Below are positions 38,452 through 46,589 of a stretch of DNA of 64,000 nucleotides, one piece after another; position 1 is the stretch's first letter; each line of letters begins with the position of its first letter. Below the pieces are notes generated by a model. The model was not told the DNA's origin, did not search any database, and worked only from the letters and a program-made list of their open reading frames with translations. A program made the translations under genes and the position numbers. Origin of the DNA: Alkalihalobacillus sp. TS-13 (GTDB lineage: Bacteria > Bacillota > Bacilli > Bacillales > Fictibacillaceae); NCBI RefSeq assembly GCF_019720915.1, contig NZ_JAHKSI010000002.1, positions 186,001 to 250,000 of the forward strand. Direction: 5' to 3'.

Positions 38452-39090
38452 TCATGGTAATGGAACGAGTTGGTTTTGGACAGCGTAGATGACGGCCTGG
38501 GATCTGCTCTTCACGTTGATTTTTTTGAAAATCTTGCTGACATGGATCTTCACAGTCTTGTCGCTGATGAACAACCTCTCTCCGATCTCCTTGTTGCTTA
38601 GACCATCAACAAGACATATCAACACTTCTTTTTCCCGTTCTGTCAGCTCCGATTTATCTGTTGTCTCATTTTTCTGGTTGTAATAGCCAAGGAGCTTTTT
38701 CGTCAAAGACGGATCGATGATGGATTCGCCCTTCGCTACGGTCCGAATCGCCTCGACAACTTGGACAGAAGGTGCGTCCTTCAACAAGTAGCCATCAGCC
38801 CCTTCGCGGATCGCTGCCATGAAATATTCGTCCATGCTGTGCATCGTCAGAATCAATACTTTGACATTGGGATAATCTCTTTTAAAAATTGCAGTCAGTT
38901 CTACACCGTTTTTATCAGGAAGATTGATGTCGAGCAATACGACATCCGGTTTCATTTCCTTGAGCACTTCAAGGGCTTCGTTTCCGTTGACTGCTTCCCC
39001 GACGACCTGGATGTCATCTTCCATTTCGAAAATATTTTTGAGGCCATCACGTAAAACCGCATGATCATCCACTAGCATGACGTTGATCAT
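38452..39090 (-). CDS. NarL/LuxR-type response regulator
   Basis: 212 residues from ATG at 39090 behind GGAGGAATGG. The receiver domain has the acidic pair VDDH, phospho-acceptor Asp54 in VVLLDINLPDKNG, and Thr/Lys in LILTMHS and LLKDAP. The C-terminus is a LuxR helix-turn-helix (LTEREKEVLICLVDGLSNKEIGERLFISDKTVKIHVSKIF). It overlaps the kinase gene by 26 nt and is its cognate regulator. Targets unknown. Confidence 0.95.
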   Translation of the reverse strand: MINVMLVDDHAVLRDGLKNIFEMEDDIQVVGEAVNGNEALEVLKEMKPDVVLLDINLPDKNGVELTAIFKRDYPNVKVLILTMHSMDEYFMAAIREGADGYLLKDAPSVQVVEAIRTVAKGESIIDPSLTKKLLGYYNQKNETTDKSELTEREKEVLICLVDGLSNKEIGERLFISDKTVKIHVSKIFKKINVKSRSQAVIYAVQNQLVPLP

Positions 39091-40927
39091 CTTCCATTCC
39101 TCCTTCGAACCCGAGCTTCGGGATCGTTAAATTGATTTCTGTACCTTTTCCTTCTTTACTATCGATCTGTAAGATAGCTTCGATTTTATCTGCCTGCTGG
39201 TTCATGCTCAGGATCCCGAAATGCGGGTCGTTCTTCGCCTTCACCATCGCGTCGAGTAAGGAAAAACCGATTCCATTGTCTGTCACTTTAAGGAGTACGT
39301 GTTCCTTCTGATAACTAAGCAGCACATTGACTTTCGTAGCCTCTGCATGCTTGATGATGTTTTGGAGACTCTCCTGGAAAATATCGAACATGACCTTTTC
39401 CACCATTGGACTAAGATAAATCGAGTTCCCTCTTTCTTCATATGTAATTTCTAGTCCCGTTTCTTGTTTGATGACATCGATTCGTTTTAAAACTGCTTGC
39501 GTCAATCCGACCCTTTCAGTTTCATAGGGTCTCAGCGCATAAATCGACTGCCGGATTTCTTTGAGACTATGCCGCAGCTTGCTGAGACTATCTTTGACAA
39601 GGTGGTGGGATTCAGGTGGTTTCTGTAAAAATTTCCGGTCAGCCGTTTCGAGCTTCATGACAGCTCCAGCAAGGGATTGTGCGACCCCGTCATGGATGTC
39701 GCGTGCAATCCGGTTCCGCTCTTCCAAGACCGTCCGCTTTTCTTGTTCCACGATCAGCATTCTTGTTTTTATGACAACTGCAAGCTGGTTTGCCAGAGTC
39801 GCGATCGATTGGACATCCTCTTTGCGGAAACTATTGTTTCGTGTCCTTCCAACAGCCAGCATACCAAGCAAAGTACCATCAAGGACAATCGGTGCATAGA
39901 CCATTGCTTTTATAGCATGATGGAAACAAGCGGGAGTAAGCCCAGGATCTTTTTTCCGGTTTTGAAAGACCATTGGTTCTTTAATACCATCAAAATGGCG
40001 AACTTCCTCTTTACAATTTATTCTCCCTTTGGCTACTTGTCCGTGTTGAAACCGGACTTTCCATAGTCCATCTTCTTTTACCCATAATATGCTCGCATCC
40101 GCTTCCACAAACTCATTCAAGCTTGTCCTGATGGATTCAACCCATTCCTCAGATGGCAGCAACCGGTTCAATTCGGTCGAAATATTGAATAGTGCACTTA
40201 AGCGATTCCGTTCCGATTGGATCCGTGCGATGAATGAGCTTAGTAGAGCAAGACCGATCAGAGGTGAGAAAAAGAAGAAATAGGAATAGACATCGACTAC
40301 ACTACCCCGGTTTTGATTTCCGAGATAAAGCATGACACCGATATAACTGAGCGAGATGATTGCACTGACCGACTCTGATTTGAACTTCTTCATCCACAAT
40401 CGGAAAGGATATACTTGTGGTCTGATGAGCAAAACAAGATCGACAAGAATATTATTGATAACAAAATAGAGAACGGTGATCATCCCCATGGAAAGCAATG
40501 CAAAGGGTATGAATGGTTCATCCGAGATGAATGTTCCATGTATGAAACGGGATATATAAATCGCTCCTATGAAGCTCAATACCAACTGAGAAGGGTTAAA
40601 AAACAGGATTCTCATAGGACGTTTTTGGACGATATTCACTGTCATCACGATCAGTGCATAGGTGATAACGACTGTTGGCAAGCCATACACGAGAAAAAAT
40701 GTAAAGATGAGCGGAAAGCTTAGTGAGCTATGCCCTTTCCAAACAGCCATAGGAAAGAATTCTGTCAGAAAGAGGAACACCACGAAAAGCAATAAGACCA
40801 TAAGATTTCCTGGCAGTTCAGCCGTATAGAAGGAAAATCCGATAGCAGCTAGACCGAGAATCGAAATGAATGACATGAACAAATTCGCATATGTTTCCTT
40901 TTTTTGAAGGTGTGAATCAGTTCCCAT
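39065..40927 (-). CDS. Membrane histidine kinase with GAF domain
   Basis: 620 residues from ATG at 40927 behind AGAGGGGGATG. Residues 20-250 hold about seven membrane helices (a MASE-like sensor); residues 260-400 form a GAF domain (LSALFNISTELNRLL ... MVYAPIVLDGTLLGMLAVGR). The HisKA_3 phospho-acceptor is in EERNRIARDIHDGVAQSLAG (about residue 415), and the ATPase domain ends with KVTDNGIGF and GTEINLTIP. It belongs to the NarX/LiaS/DegS class that pairs with LuxR-type regulators. The membrane part suggests it senses an envelope or lipophilic signal. Confidence 0.93.
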   Translation of the reverse strand: MGTDSHLQKKETYANLFMSFISILGLAAIGFSFYTAELPGNLMVLLLFVVFLFLTEFFPMAVWKGHSSLSFPLIFTFFLVYGLPTVVITYALIVMTVNIVQKRPMRILFFNPSQLVLSFIGAIYISRFIHGTFISDEPFIPFALLSMGMITVLYFVINNILVDLVLLIRPQVYPFRLWMKKFKSESVSAIISLSYIGVMLYLGNQNRGSVVDVYSYFFFFSPLIGLALLSSFIARIQSERNRLSALFNISTELNRLLPSEEWVESIRTSLNEFVEADASILWVKEDGLWKVRFQHGQVAKGRINCKEEVRHFDGIKEPMVFQNRKKDPGLTPACFHHAIKAMVYAPIVLDGTLLGMLAVGRTRNNSFRKEDVQSIATLANQLAVVIKTRMLIVEQEKRTVLEERNRIARDIHDGVAQSLAGAVMKLETADRKFLQKPPESHHLVKDSLSKLRHSLKEIRQSIYALRPYETERVGLTQAVLKRIDVIKQETGLEITYEERGNSIYLSPMVEKVMFDIFQESLQNIIKHAEATKVNVLLSYQKEHVLLKVTDNGIGFSLLDAMVKAKNDPHFGILSMNQQADKIEAILQIDSKEGKGTEINLTIPKLGFEGGMEDDQRHASG

Positions 40928-40979
40928 CTCATCCCCCTCTTTTCTCGTAATTTTCTGTCACTTTTTATTTTACATTGAA

Positions 40980-41304
40980 ACTATCAAACAATAAAGAGTA
41001 ACCATCTTTTTACAAGGCAAAGCGATAAGAATCCATTAAAATACCCGGAACTAGTAAAATGGTATTCCACTAACCAATTCCGGGTCCTATCCCAACAAAA
41101 TGGGATTCGGTATGACCCATTATCTCAAATCGCATACCCATAACCAATTCAACCAAGGATATAAATCCAACTAGTACCTTTGATATATGGAAGAAATTAC
41201 TTGGTTTTGCTGGTGAATGGTCTGGGTATATATGAATCAAAGCAGTTCAAAGATAGAGAAAAATGCTTTACTTAAAGCATCGTATAGTATTATGACCTCC
41301 CCCT
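40980..41304. other. Structured intergenic region, no gene
   Basis: No open frame with a ribosome site. Plus-strand dyads are present: ACCCGGAA with TTCCGGGT (41041-41095 area) and ATCCCA with TGGGAT close after it. The motif TAACCAATTC occurs twice. A strong plus-strand terminator follows at once, so a small RNA is possible. Confidence 0.35.
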
Positions 41305-41337
41305 CCCCTTGTCTGACCAACAAGGGGGCTTTTTTTT
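41305..41337 (+). terminator. Terminator without an upstream plus-strand gene
   Basis: CCCCTTG pairs with CAAGGGG and is followed by CTTTTTTTT. The nearest plus-strand gene upstream ends at 37105, so it either ends an unannotated RNA or reflects lost sequence. Confidence 0.75.
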
Positions 41338-41430
41338 GAAAATCCTGTCATATACGGTGGAGATATATTCGCTCTCCATGGGTCCAAGAAAATTGGAAGC
41401 ACACTCTTAGCCAGGTAGATTACTAGTTAC

Positions 41431-41497
41431 CGCCACAAGAAGTTTGAAGTGATCCAGGTGACTTGTTGTGATAATCACCACTTCCTTGCATTTGCCC
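41431..41497. repeat. Isolated R1 inner module
   Basis: GCCACAAGAAGTTTGAAGTGATCC followed after about 20 bp by CACCACTTCCTTGCATTTGCC matches, with changes, the inner module of copies C (near 37361) and D (near 57799). The R1 ends are missing here. Confidence 0.6.
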
Positions 41498-41636
41498 GAA
41501 TTGACAAGCCATGTCCGACGTTGCCCTAGGTTCGGACAGGGTTTCGCTTTTTCCATCTGCTCCCGCCTGATTTCGTCCATAAAAAAGAGGCGGACCGCAT
41601 CAATTTTGATGGTGGCGCCACCTCTGGGCTTTGCTA

Positions 41637-42701
41637 TCAAGCAGGTACAGCTTTTGTTTCCAAATAGGCATTGATGATCATCTTGATCGCCTCATCGGAT
41701 AGATTCAAGTGTTTGATATCAGAACCTGCAATCAATTTTTGTGTATTTTCATCTTCAAAGGTAATCGAACTCTTCAAGTATGCTGCAAAAACTTCGATCA
41801 TTCCATTGAGACGCATTTCTTCTTCGCTAAGATCATGCTCCTCATCTACGTCTACGATCGATAAATTATTGATTTCTAATGCCTGCTGGATCCAGGTCAA
41901 AATCGCTGCATTCGTCGGTGGATTCGGATTGGTGATGTTGTAGACTTTACCTGCCTCCGCCGCACCAAGTGCGTGCCCCAAAAGATCGGCTACATAATCC
42001 ACAGGGACGAAGTTCGAAGTACCCTCCATCGCACCTACAAGTCTGTACAGTTGATGGCTCCGACCTGCACGGATGGTCCTTCTTTTAAAAATCTCAAGCG
42101 CACGCATGAAACCATACAGTGTGAAAGCAGAGTCCGCTTCGCCTGTCTTCGAGTCCCCAATGATGATCGCTGGCCTGAAAATCGAAACATCCATCCGATC
42201 ACGGTACGAGTTTACGAGATGCTCTGACTGTACTTTACTTTCTTCATATGGGTTGTTGTACACCTCGTCTGGATCGTAAAAAGCTTCAATTCCGATCGTC
42301 CTTTTCCCTACTGTATAAGCGGTACTTACATAGAGAAACTTCTTCGCGCCCATTTTGACAGCTAGATCGAGTATGTTCTTCGTGCCTTCATAATTGATCT
42401 TAAACAAGTCATCCCTTAATTCCTCTTCGAACTTGACGAGAGCAGCAAGATGATAGACGACATCAATTTTACCAGTAAAAGGCACCATATCCTTGGGATC
42501 CAGCCCACATCCAGGTACGGTGATGTCTCCTTGTACAAGGTGGATCCTTTTCCTTTGTTCCTTCGTAAAGCCTGCTGTTACTTTTTCAGCTCTCTTTATA
42601 TTCCGAAATAGTAGGTAAAGGTGATGATCCGTGTCTTCAATCAAGTTCCGGATCAGTTTTCCCCCTAAAAAGCCGGTCGAACCAGTTAAAAATATGTTCA
42701 A
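41637..42701 (-). CDS. Extended SDR / thioester-reductase-like protein
   Basis: 354 residues from TTG at 42701 behind TAGGAGTGAG. The Rossmann start is MNIFLTGSTGFLGGKLIRNL (GxxGxxG), then VQGDITVPGCGLD, VYHLAALVKFEEE and the active-site Tyr-Lys region ending NPYEESKVQSEHLV. These blocks match the NAD_binding_4 (male-sterility/thioester reductase) type that reduces or modifies acyl chains. It starts 27 bp after an alpha/beta hydrolase gene, suggesting linked work on fatty acyl or ester substrates. Confidence 0.87.
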   Translation of the reverse strand: MNIFLTGSTGFLGGKLIRNLIEDTDHHLYLLFRNIKRAEKVTAGFTKEQRKRIHLVQGDITVPGCGLDPKDMVPFTGKIDVVYHLAALVKFEEELRDDLFKINYEGTKNILDLAVKMGAKKFLYVSTAYTVGKRTIGIEAFYDPDEVYNNPYEESKVQSEHLVNSYRDRMDVSIFRPAIIIGDSKTGEADSAFTLYGFMRALEIFKRRTIRAGRSHQLYRLVGAMEGTSNFVPVDYVADLLGHALGAAEAGKVYNITNPNPPTNAAILTWIQQALEINNLSIVDVDEEHDLSEEEMRLNGMIEVFAAYLKSSITFEDENTQKLIAGSDIKHLNLSDEAIKMIINAYLETKAVPA

Positions 42702-42727
42702 TCAATCTCACTCCTATGTTGGTTCAC

Positions 42728-43519
42728 TTACATCGATGCTGCCTTGTCCATGTTTTTATTGAGAAATTCCAAAGACAGCCTGTTGAATTCTTTCGGTTTC
42801 TCTATATTGCACACATGCCCGCAATGATCGATTATGGATAACGAGGCATTCCGATCGCCAGCGATATCTTTACGTAAAAAGTTGATGAAAAAGTAATCTT
42901 CCTCTCCAGAAATATAAAGCTTTGGTACATCCTTTGCGATCTGTTGAACGAATTGATATGAATGGTCGATCCTATCGTTCAATGCAAAGTACGCCAGCAG
43001 ATTTTTCCGGGTCATCTTTTTCGCCTCATTAATGAAAATCGAGCGCGACTGTTTGTGGTTCTTATGGGGCATCAGAATCTTCGCAAATAGGGCATACAGC
43101 CACATATGGGGAATGAACCCTTTTACAAGTTCCCCTACTATGATCAATAGCTTCGACATGAAGTTGAAACGTGTGATCGCTCCAGCTAAAACGGCACTGC
43201 TCATCCGTTTCGGGTTCTTTTTCATAAGGTGATGGATGATGATCGCCCCTAAGGATACCCCTACAAAATGCGCCTTTTTAATATGTAAATTGTCCATCAC
43301 TTTAAAGATTTCATCCGTAATAAGGTCGAATGACAATTCTGCTTCATATTCATGAACATCAGGTGAATACCCGTGTCCAGGTAAGTGGATCGCAACCACG
43401 TTATAACGTTTCCGGTAATCCTTAAGCTGTTTATAGAAAACATTGGAGTTCCCGCCGATGCCGTGGATCAAAACCACATGCTCTGCTCCCGCCTTCTTGA
43501 AAAGTTTATATTCTAGCAA
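42728..43519 (-). CDS. Alpha/beta hydrolase
   Basis: 263 residues from TTG at 43519, preceded by GAAGGGGAC. Oxyanion motif VVLIHGIGGNSNVF, nucleophile elbow FVGVSLGAII (Ser near 93), acid near ISGEEDYF and base His in DHCGHVCNIEKP. No signal peptide, so it is cytoplasmic. First gene of a two-gene operon with the SDR-type reductase. An esterase or acyl-transfer role is possible; substrate unknown. Confidence 0.87.
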   Translation of the reverse strand: MLEYKLFKKAGAEHVVLIHGIGGNSNVFYKQLKDYRKRYNVVAIHLPGHGYSPDVHEYEAELSFDLITDEIFKVMDNLHIKKAHFVGVSLGAIIIHHLMKKNPKRMSSAVLAGAITRFNFMSKLLIIVGELVKGFIPHMWLYALFAKILMPHKNHKQSRSIFINEAKKMTRKNLLAYFALNDRIDHSYQFVQQIAKDVPKLYISGEEDYFFINFLRKDIAGDRNASLSIIDHCGHVCNIEKPKEFNRLSLEFLNKNMDKAASM

Positions 43520-43638
43520 TAGCCCTAGTCCCCTTCTATTTCTGCATATTCATCCATTATAGTCGAAATCGGTCGATAATTGTTGTAGTTCATCAAATTA
43601 TCAAAACTACCACCACATCCAAGTTTTTACTGCTGATG
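43520..43638. other. Promoter region of the hydrolase-reductase operon
   Basis: AT-rich spacer that should hold the minus-strand promoter; no clear hexamers were picked out. Confidence 0.35.
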
Positions 43639-43678
43639 AAAAGCACCAGCCCCCACCTGAGAACTGGTACTTTTTTTT
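43639..43678 (+). terminator. Hairpin with eight T, plus strand
   Basis: AAAAGCACCAG pairs with CTGGTACTTTT apart from one base, followed by further T residues. No plus-strand gene precedes it. On the minus strand the tail (CTTTTC) is weaker. Confidence 0.5.
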
Positions 43679-43758
43679 CGTTTATTAATTCAAATGAATG
43701 TATTGGAAAGGCGCCAAAAAAATGAAATATGAGGTATGTATTCAGAGGTAAGGAGGGG

Positions 43759-43861
43759 TTATCCACAAAATGCAAGGGGAAATGCAAAAAATCTGGAATT
43801 ACCTCAAAAGTCCGATTTTATCTACAAAAATGGAATCTACAAAAACAAGAAATTATCTACA
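43759..43861 (+). other. Cluster of DnaA-box-like sequences
   Basis: TTATCCACA (43759-43767, full consensus TTATNCACA) is followed by TTATCTACA at 43818 and 43853 and GAATCTACA at 43833, all in one orientation and each followed by AAAA. Two other readings are a chance AT-rich direct repeat or an incidental DnaA reservoir. Confidence 0.4.
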
Positions 43862-43864
43862 AAA

Positions 43865-43895
43865 CGGAAGAGATGACCCACCTGAGGATCATCTC
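43865..43895 (-). terminator. Probable terminator of the NlpC/P60 gene
   Basis: AGATGACCC and GGATCATCT form a stem with one mismatch six bases after the gene's end; the minus-strand tail CTTCCGTTTTG is a weak T-run. Confidence 0.5.
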
Positions 43896-43901
43896 TCAAA
43901 C

Positions 43902-44546
43902 TTAACGATATCGCTTTGCGCCTATGTAACGGTCCTTCCAATAAGAGCTTTCAAGGTCACTTTCTGTTACGCCTTCCGATGATGAAGCATGCATGAATTT
44001 ATCTTTGCCGATATAGACGCCTGCATGGCTCGGTCCATTACCATCCAGGTCAAAGAACACGATATCTCCGATGGCTGGAGAGCTTACTTCTTTTCCATCT
44101 TCATACATTTGTGCAACGGTACGGTCAAGCTCTACCCCAACACCCTCGTCAAAGATGTATTGAAGATAACCGCTGCAGTCGAAGCCATCAGGTGATTCAC
44201 CGCCCCACTCGTAAGATGTACCTTCATATTTTTTCGCTGTATTGACAATCGCTTCTTTACTGAAAATCCCTAGTGCTTTGTAAGTCTCTTTTCCAGTGAT
44301 CCCATCAGCCGCAAGACCCTTGGCGTTCTGGAACTCTTTCACAGCTTCTGTCGTGTAATCGCCATAATACTCCGTTGTTTTACTGTAATCAAAGTACCCT
44401 TTTTCATCCAGTAGTTCTTGAAGTTCTTGTACGTCTGAATGCTCCATTTCAGGTTTCAATGTCTGGTCTCCAAGTGCTGCATGTCCGACGATCGGATTGA
44501 ATGCCACAACTCCTGCAAATGCTAACCCTGCTGCTAATTTTTTCAA
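43902..44546 (-). CDS. Secreted NlpC/P60 cell-wall endopeptidase
   Basis: 214 residues from TTG at 44546 behind GGGAGATG. A signal peptide (MKKLAAGLAFAGVVAFNPIVGHAA) is followed by a peptidoglycan-binding domain (HSDVQELQELLDEKGYFDYSKT..., to about 93), then an NlpC/P60 domain with Cys124 in GFDCSGYLQY, His174 in GPSHAGVYIG and a third polar residue near His186. These enzymes cut the D-Glu to diamino-acid bond in peptidoglycan stems. Single gene; one domain of each type, smaller than LytE/LytF. Confidence 0.93.
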   Translation of the reverse strand: MKKLAAGLAFAGVVAFNPIVGHAALGDQTLKPEMEHSDVQELQELLDEKGYFDYSKTTEYYGDYTTEAVKEFQNAKGLAADGITGKETYKALGIFSKEAIVNTAKKYEGTSYEWGGESPDGFDCSGYLQYIFDEGVGVELDRTVAQMYEDGKEVSSPAIGDIVFFDLDGNGPSHAGVYIGKDKFMHASSSEGVTESDLESSYWKDRYIGAKRYR

Positions 44547-44730
44547 CCTTACATCTCCCTTATGTCAAAATTCGTACCTGTCCTATATTACCAGTTGAAT
44601 ATGACACAGCGATTTTAAAATAATTACATCAGAATAACAATTTGTAGGAAAGGAGTTGGATTCCTCCAACGAGAAGTCTATATTGGAGATGTATCCCATT
44701 CATACCTAAGACTCAGATAGGAGATCAATC

Positions 44731-45567
44731 ATGAAACGAAAACGCGTTATCGTCACAGGGACCTCCAGCGGGTTCGGCATGCTGTTTGCAAACGAACTAG
44801 CTAGGGCTGGATTCGAGGTCATAAGTACAATGAGAAATTTAGAGAAAGCTGAACCTCTTTTAAAATTGGCAGCGGAATATCAAGTGGCGGATTTGATTCA
44901 TCCAAAAGAACTTGATGTCACTTCTGCTGAATCCATCCGTCGTTTCAAGGATTCCCTTTCAACGTTTGAGCGTATCGATGTACTGGTGAATAATGCAGGT
45001 TTTGCAGCAGGCGGTTTTTGTGAAGAACTGTCCATAGAGGACTATCGATTGCAGTTTGAAACGAACGTCTTCGGTTTGATCGAGGTCACACAAGCGGTAC
45101 TGCCATACATGCGAAAAAAACAGAGCGGACGCATCATCAACATCAGCAGCATAAGCGGAAGATTCGGTTTTCCGGGCTTATCCCCATATGCAGCCTCAAA
45201 ACATGCTCTTGAAGGATTCAGCGAAAGCCTCCGTCTTGAACTGAAGCCCTACGGCATCGATGTCATACTCGTTGAACCAGGATCCTATAAAACGAATATT
45301 TGGTCTACACTCGATGACATGCCACTAGATCATGGATCTCCCTATCATTCGTATTTAGAAGCGATCATGGAGAACATCGAACGCGATAAGGACTCACACG
45401 GAAATCCGCTTGAAGTCGCTGAGCTTGTCTCCCGTCTCGCAAGCCAAAAGAAAATCCCGAAACTCCGATACCCTATTGGCAAAGGTGTGAAAATGAATCT
45501 ATTTTTAAAGACGATCCTGCCGTGGAAAACATTAGAGCGGATCATTTTAACCAAGCTGTTGAAGTAG
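44731..45567 (+). CDS. Classical SDR oxidoreductase
   Basis: 278 residues from ATG at 44731 after TAGGAGATC. Cofactor loop VIVTGTSSGFGMLFANELARAG, VLVNNAGFAAGG, catalytic Ser in INISSISGRFGFPG and Y-x-x-x-K in SPYAASKHALEGF. STMRN after the second strand suggests NADP(H). The C-terminus (LRYPIGKGVKMNLFLKTILPWKTLERI) is membrane-proximal in many similar proteins. It converges on the 45570 gene with a two-base gap, so no terminator fits between them. Confidence 0.92.
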   Translation: MKRKRVIVTGTSSGFGMLFANELARAGFEVISTMRNLEKAEPLLKLAAEYQVADLIHPKELDVTSAESIRRFKDSLSTFERIDVLVNNAGFAAGGFCEELSIEDYRLQFETNVFGLIEVTQAVLPYMRKKQSGRIINISSISGRFGFPGLSPYAASKHALEGFSESLRLELKPYGIDVILVEPGSYKTNIWSTLDDMPLDHGSPYHSYLEAIMENIERDKDSHGNPLEVAELVSRLASQKKIPKLRYPIGKGVKMNLFLKTILPWKTLERIILTKLLK

Positions 45568-45569
45568 AT

Positions 45570-46124
45570 TCATTGTTTACTAGAACTCGTACAGATTTCG
45601 TCCTGCATCATCTTCTGTTGATAAACTAATTCAATGAACAATTCCACATCTTTTTTCGTCTTGAGGATGATCACTTGTTTCTCACGTTCAAATTTCTCTA
45701 GCCTTTTTAATAATTGTGGTCGGCGAGCCTTGTTGAAGTTCCAAACATACCTCAAGAATTCTGGGTCAAGTTTCTCTGGGCACCCTTCACCCATATCCAC
45801 TCTTGTTTTCTTGTGGTTTATGATTCTTCTTTTTATGACCCGATAAAAGCATGTCAGCCGAGGCATATCCAGAAACACGATCGTGTCCGCCGCTTCTAGC
45901 CGTACATCCATCGTCGCCCCGTAATTTCCGTCAAAAATCCAGCGATCCTTTTTCACAAGCTGTTCCTGCTTATTCCTCAGCTCTTCCCGCGGTGTTTCAA
46001 CCCAGCCTGGCTGCCAATTCAAGCGATCCAAATGGATGACTTCGATTGTAAGGATTTCCCCGATTTTTCTGGATAACGTCGATTTTCCGGCGCCACCACA
46101 GCCAACAATCGCAATTCTTTTCAC
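45570..46124 (-). CDS. P-loop kinase-like (FlaR/topology-modulation type) protein
   Basis: 184 residues from GTG at 46124 behind GGGAGGTAAG. Walker A is IAIVGCGGAGKSTLSRKIG; VIHLDRLNWQPGWVETP and DRWIFDGNYGATMDVRLEAADTIVFLDMPRLTCFYRVIKRR give the Walker B and lid regions of adenylate-kinase-like proteins often labelled topology modulation protein. True substrate unknown. Its stop lies two bases from the stop of the convergent SDR gene. Confidence 0.88.
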   Translation of the reverse strand: MKRIAIVGCGGAGKSTLSRKIGEILTIEVIHLDRLNWQPGWVETPREELRNKQEQLVKKDRWIFDGNYGATMDVRLEAADTIVFLDMPRLTCFYRVIKRRIINHKKTRVDMGEGCPEKLDPEFLRYVWNFNKARRPQLLKRLEKFEREKQVIILKTKKDVELFIELVYQQKMMQDEICTSSSKQ

Positions 46125-46256
46125 TCGTACTTACCTCCCTCGACCCATTAGGCTACGACAATAATGGAATTTAATGTTAATATAATAGTAGATAAACTGC
46201 AACATATTTTATTTGTGTGTATGTAAATATATGACTGTGTAGGAAAGGGTGATCTC

Positions 46257-46454
46257 ATGGGTTGGTTTTTCGGTTTTCTTGGTGCATTGCTTGCCTTTGC
46301 GGGTATCATTGATTGGAGACGGAAGAAAAATAAAAATACATCACAGCATTCAATGAATCCACACGCAAAATCGGGTGAAAGTTCGAACTACGTCATGGGG
46401 GACAACCGTTACTCCAGCGGCAGCGGCGGTGGACTAGGCGGCGGAGACAACTGA
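46257..46454 (+). CDS. 65-residue membrane protein with Gly-Ser-rich tail
   Basis: ATG at 46257 after GGAAAGGGTGATC. One hydrophobic segment (MGWFFGFLGALLAFAGIIDW) is followed by a basic stop-transfer (RRKKNKN) and a hydrophilic tail ending SSGSGGGLGGGDN. The N-terminus outside and tail inside is expected. Family not recognised. An R2 repeat follows. Confidence 0.65.
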   Translation: MGWFFGFLGALLAFAGIIDWRRKKNKNTSQHSMNPHAKSGESSNYVMGDNRYSSGSGGGLGGGDN

Positions 46455-46471
46455 TCTGAACTATGATAAAT

Positions 46472-46586
46472 GGGCTGGTCCAAAAAGAAAAGTGTCAGAC
46501 ACCTCCAACATCACATTTTGTAAATAAACACAATTTCTCTCAAAATGTTAGTAAGTTCGGAGAGTCAGACACTTATAGTTCAGCCT
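46472..46586. repeat. R2 repeat, copy c
   Basis: GGGCTGGTCC, AAAAGTGTCAGACACCTCCAA and CATTTTG on the left; CAAAATGTTAGTAAGTTCGG, GAGTCAGACACTT and TTCAGCC on the right. The best-preserved copy; it lies between convergent genes. Confidence 0.8.
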
Positions 46587-46589
46587 CAT

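Noticed and set aside
41407-41640. Minus-strand frame of 77 codons downstream of the SDR-type reductase
   Set aside because: It runs through an R1 inner module and has no ribosome site or family features.
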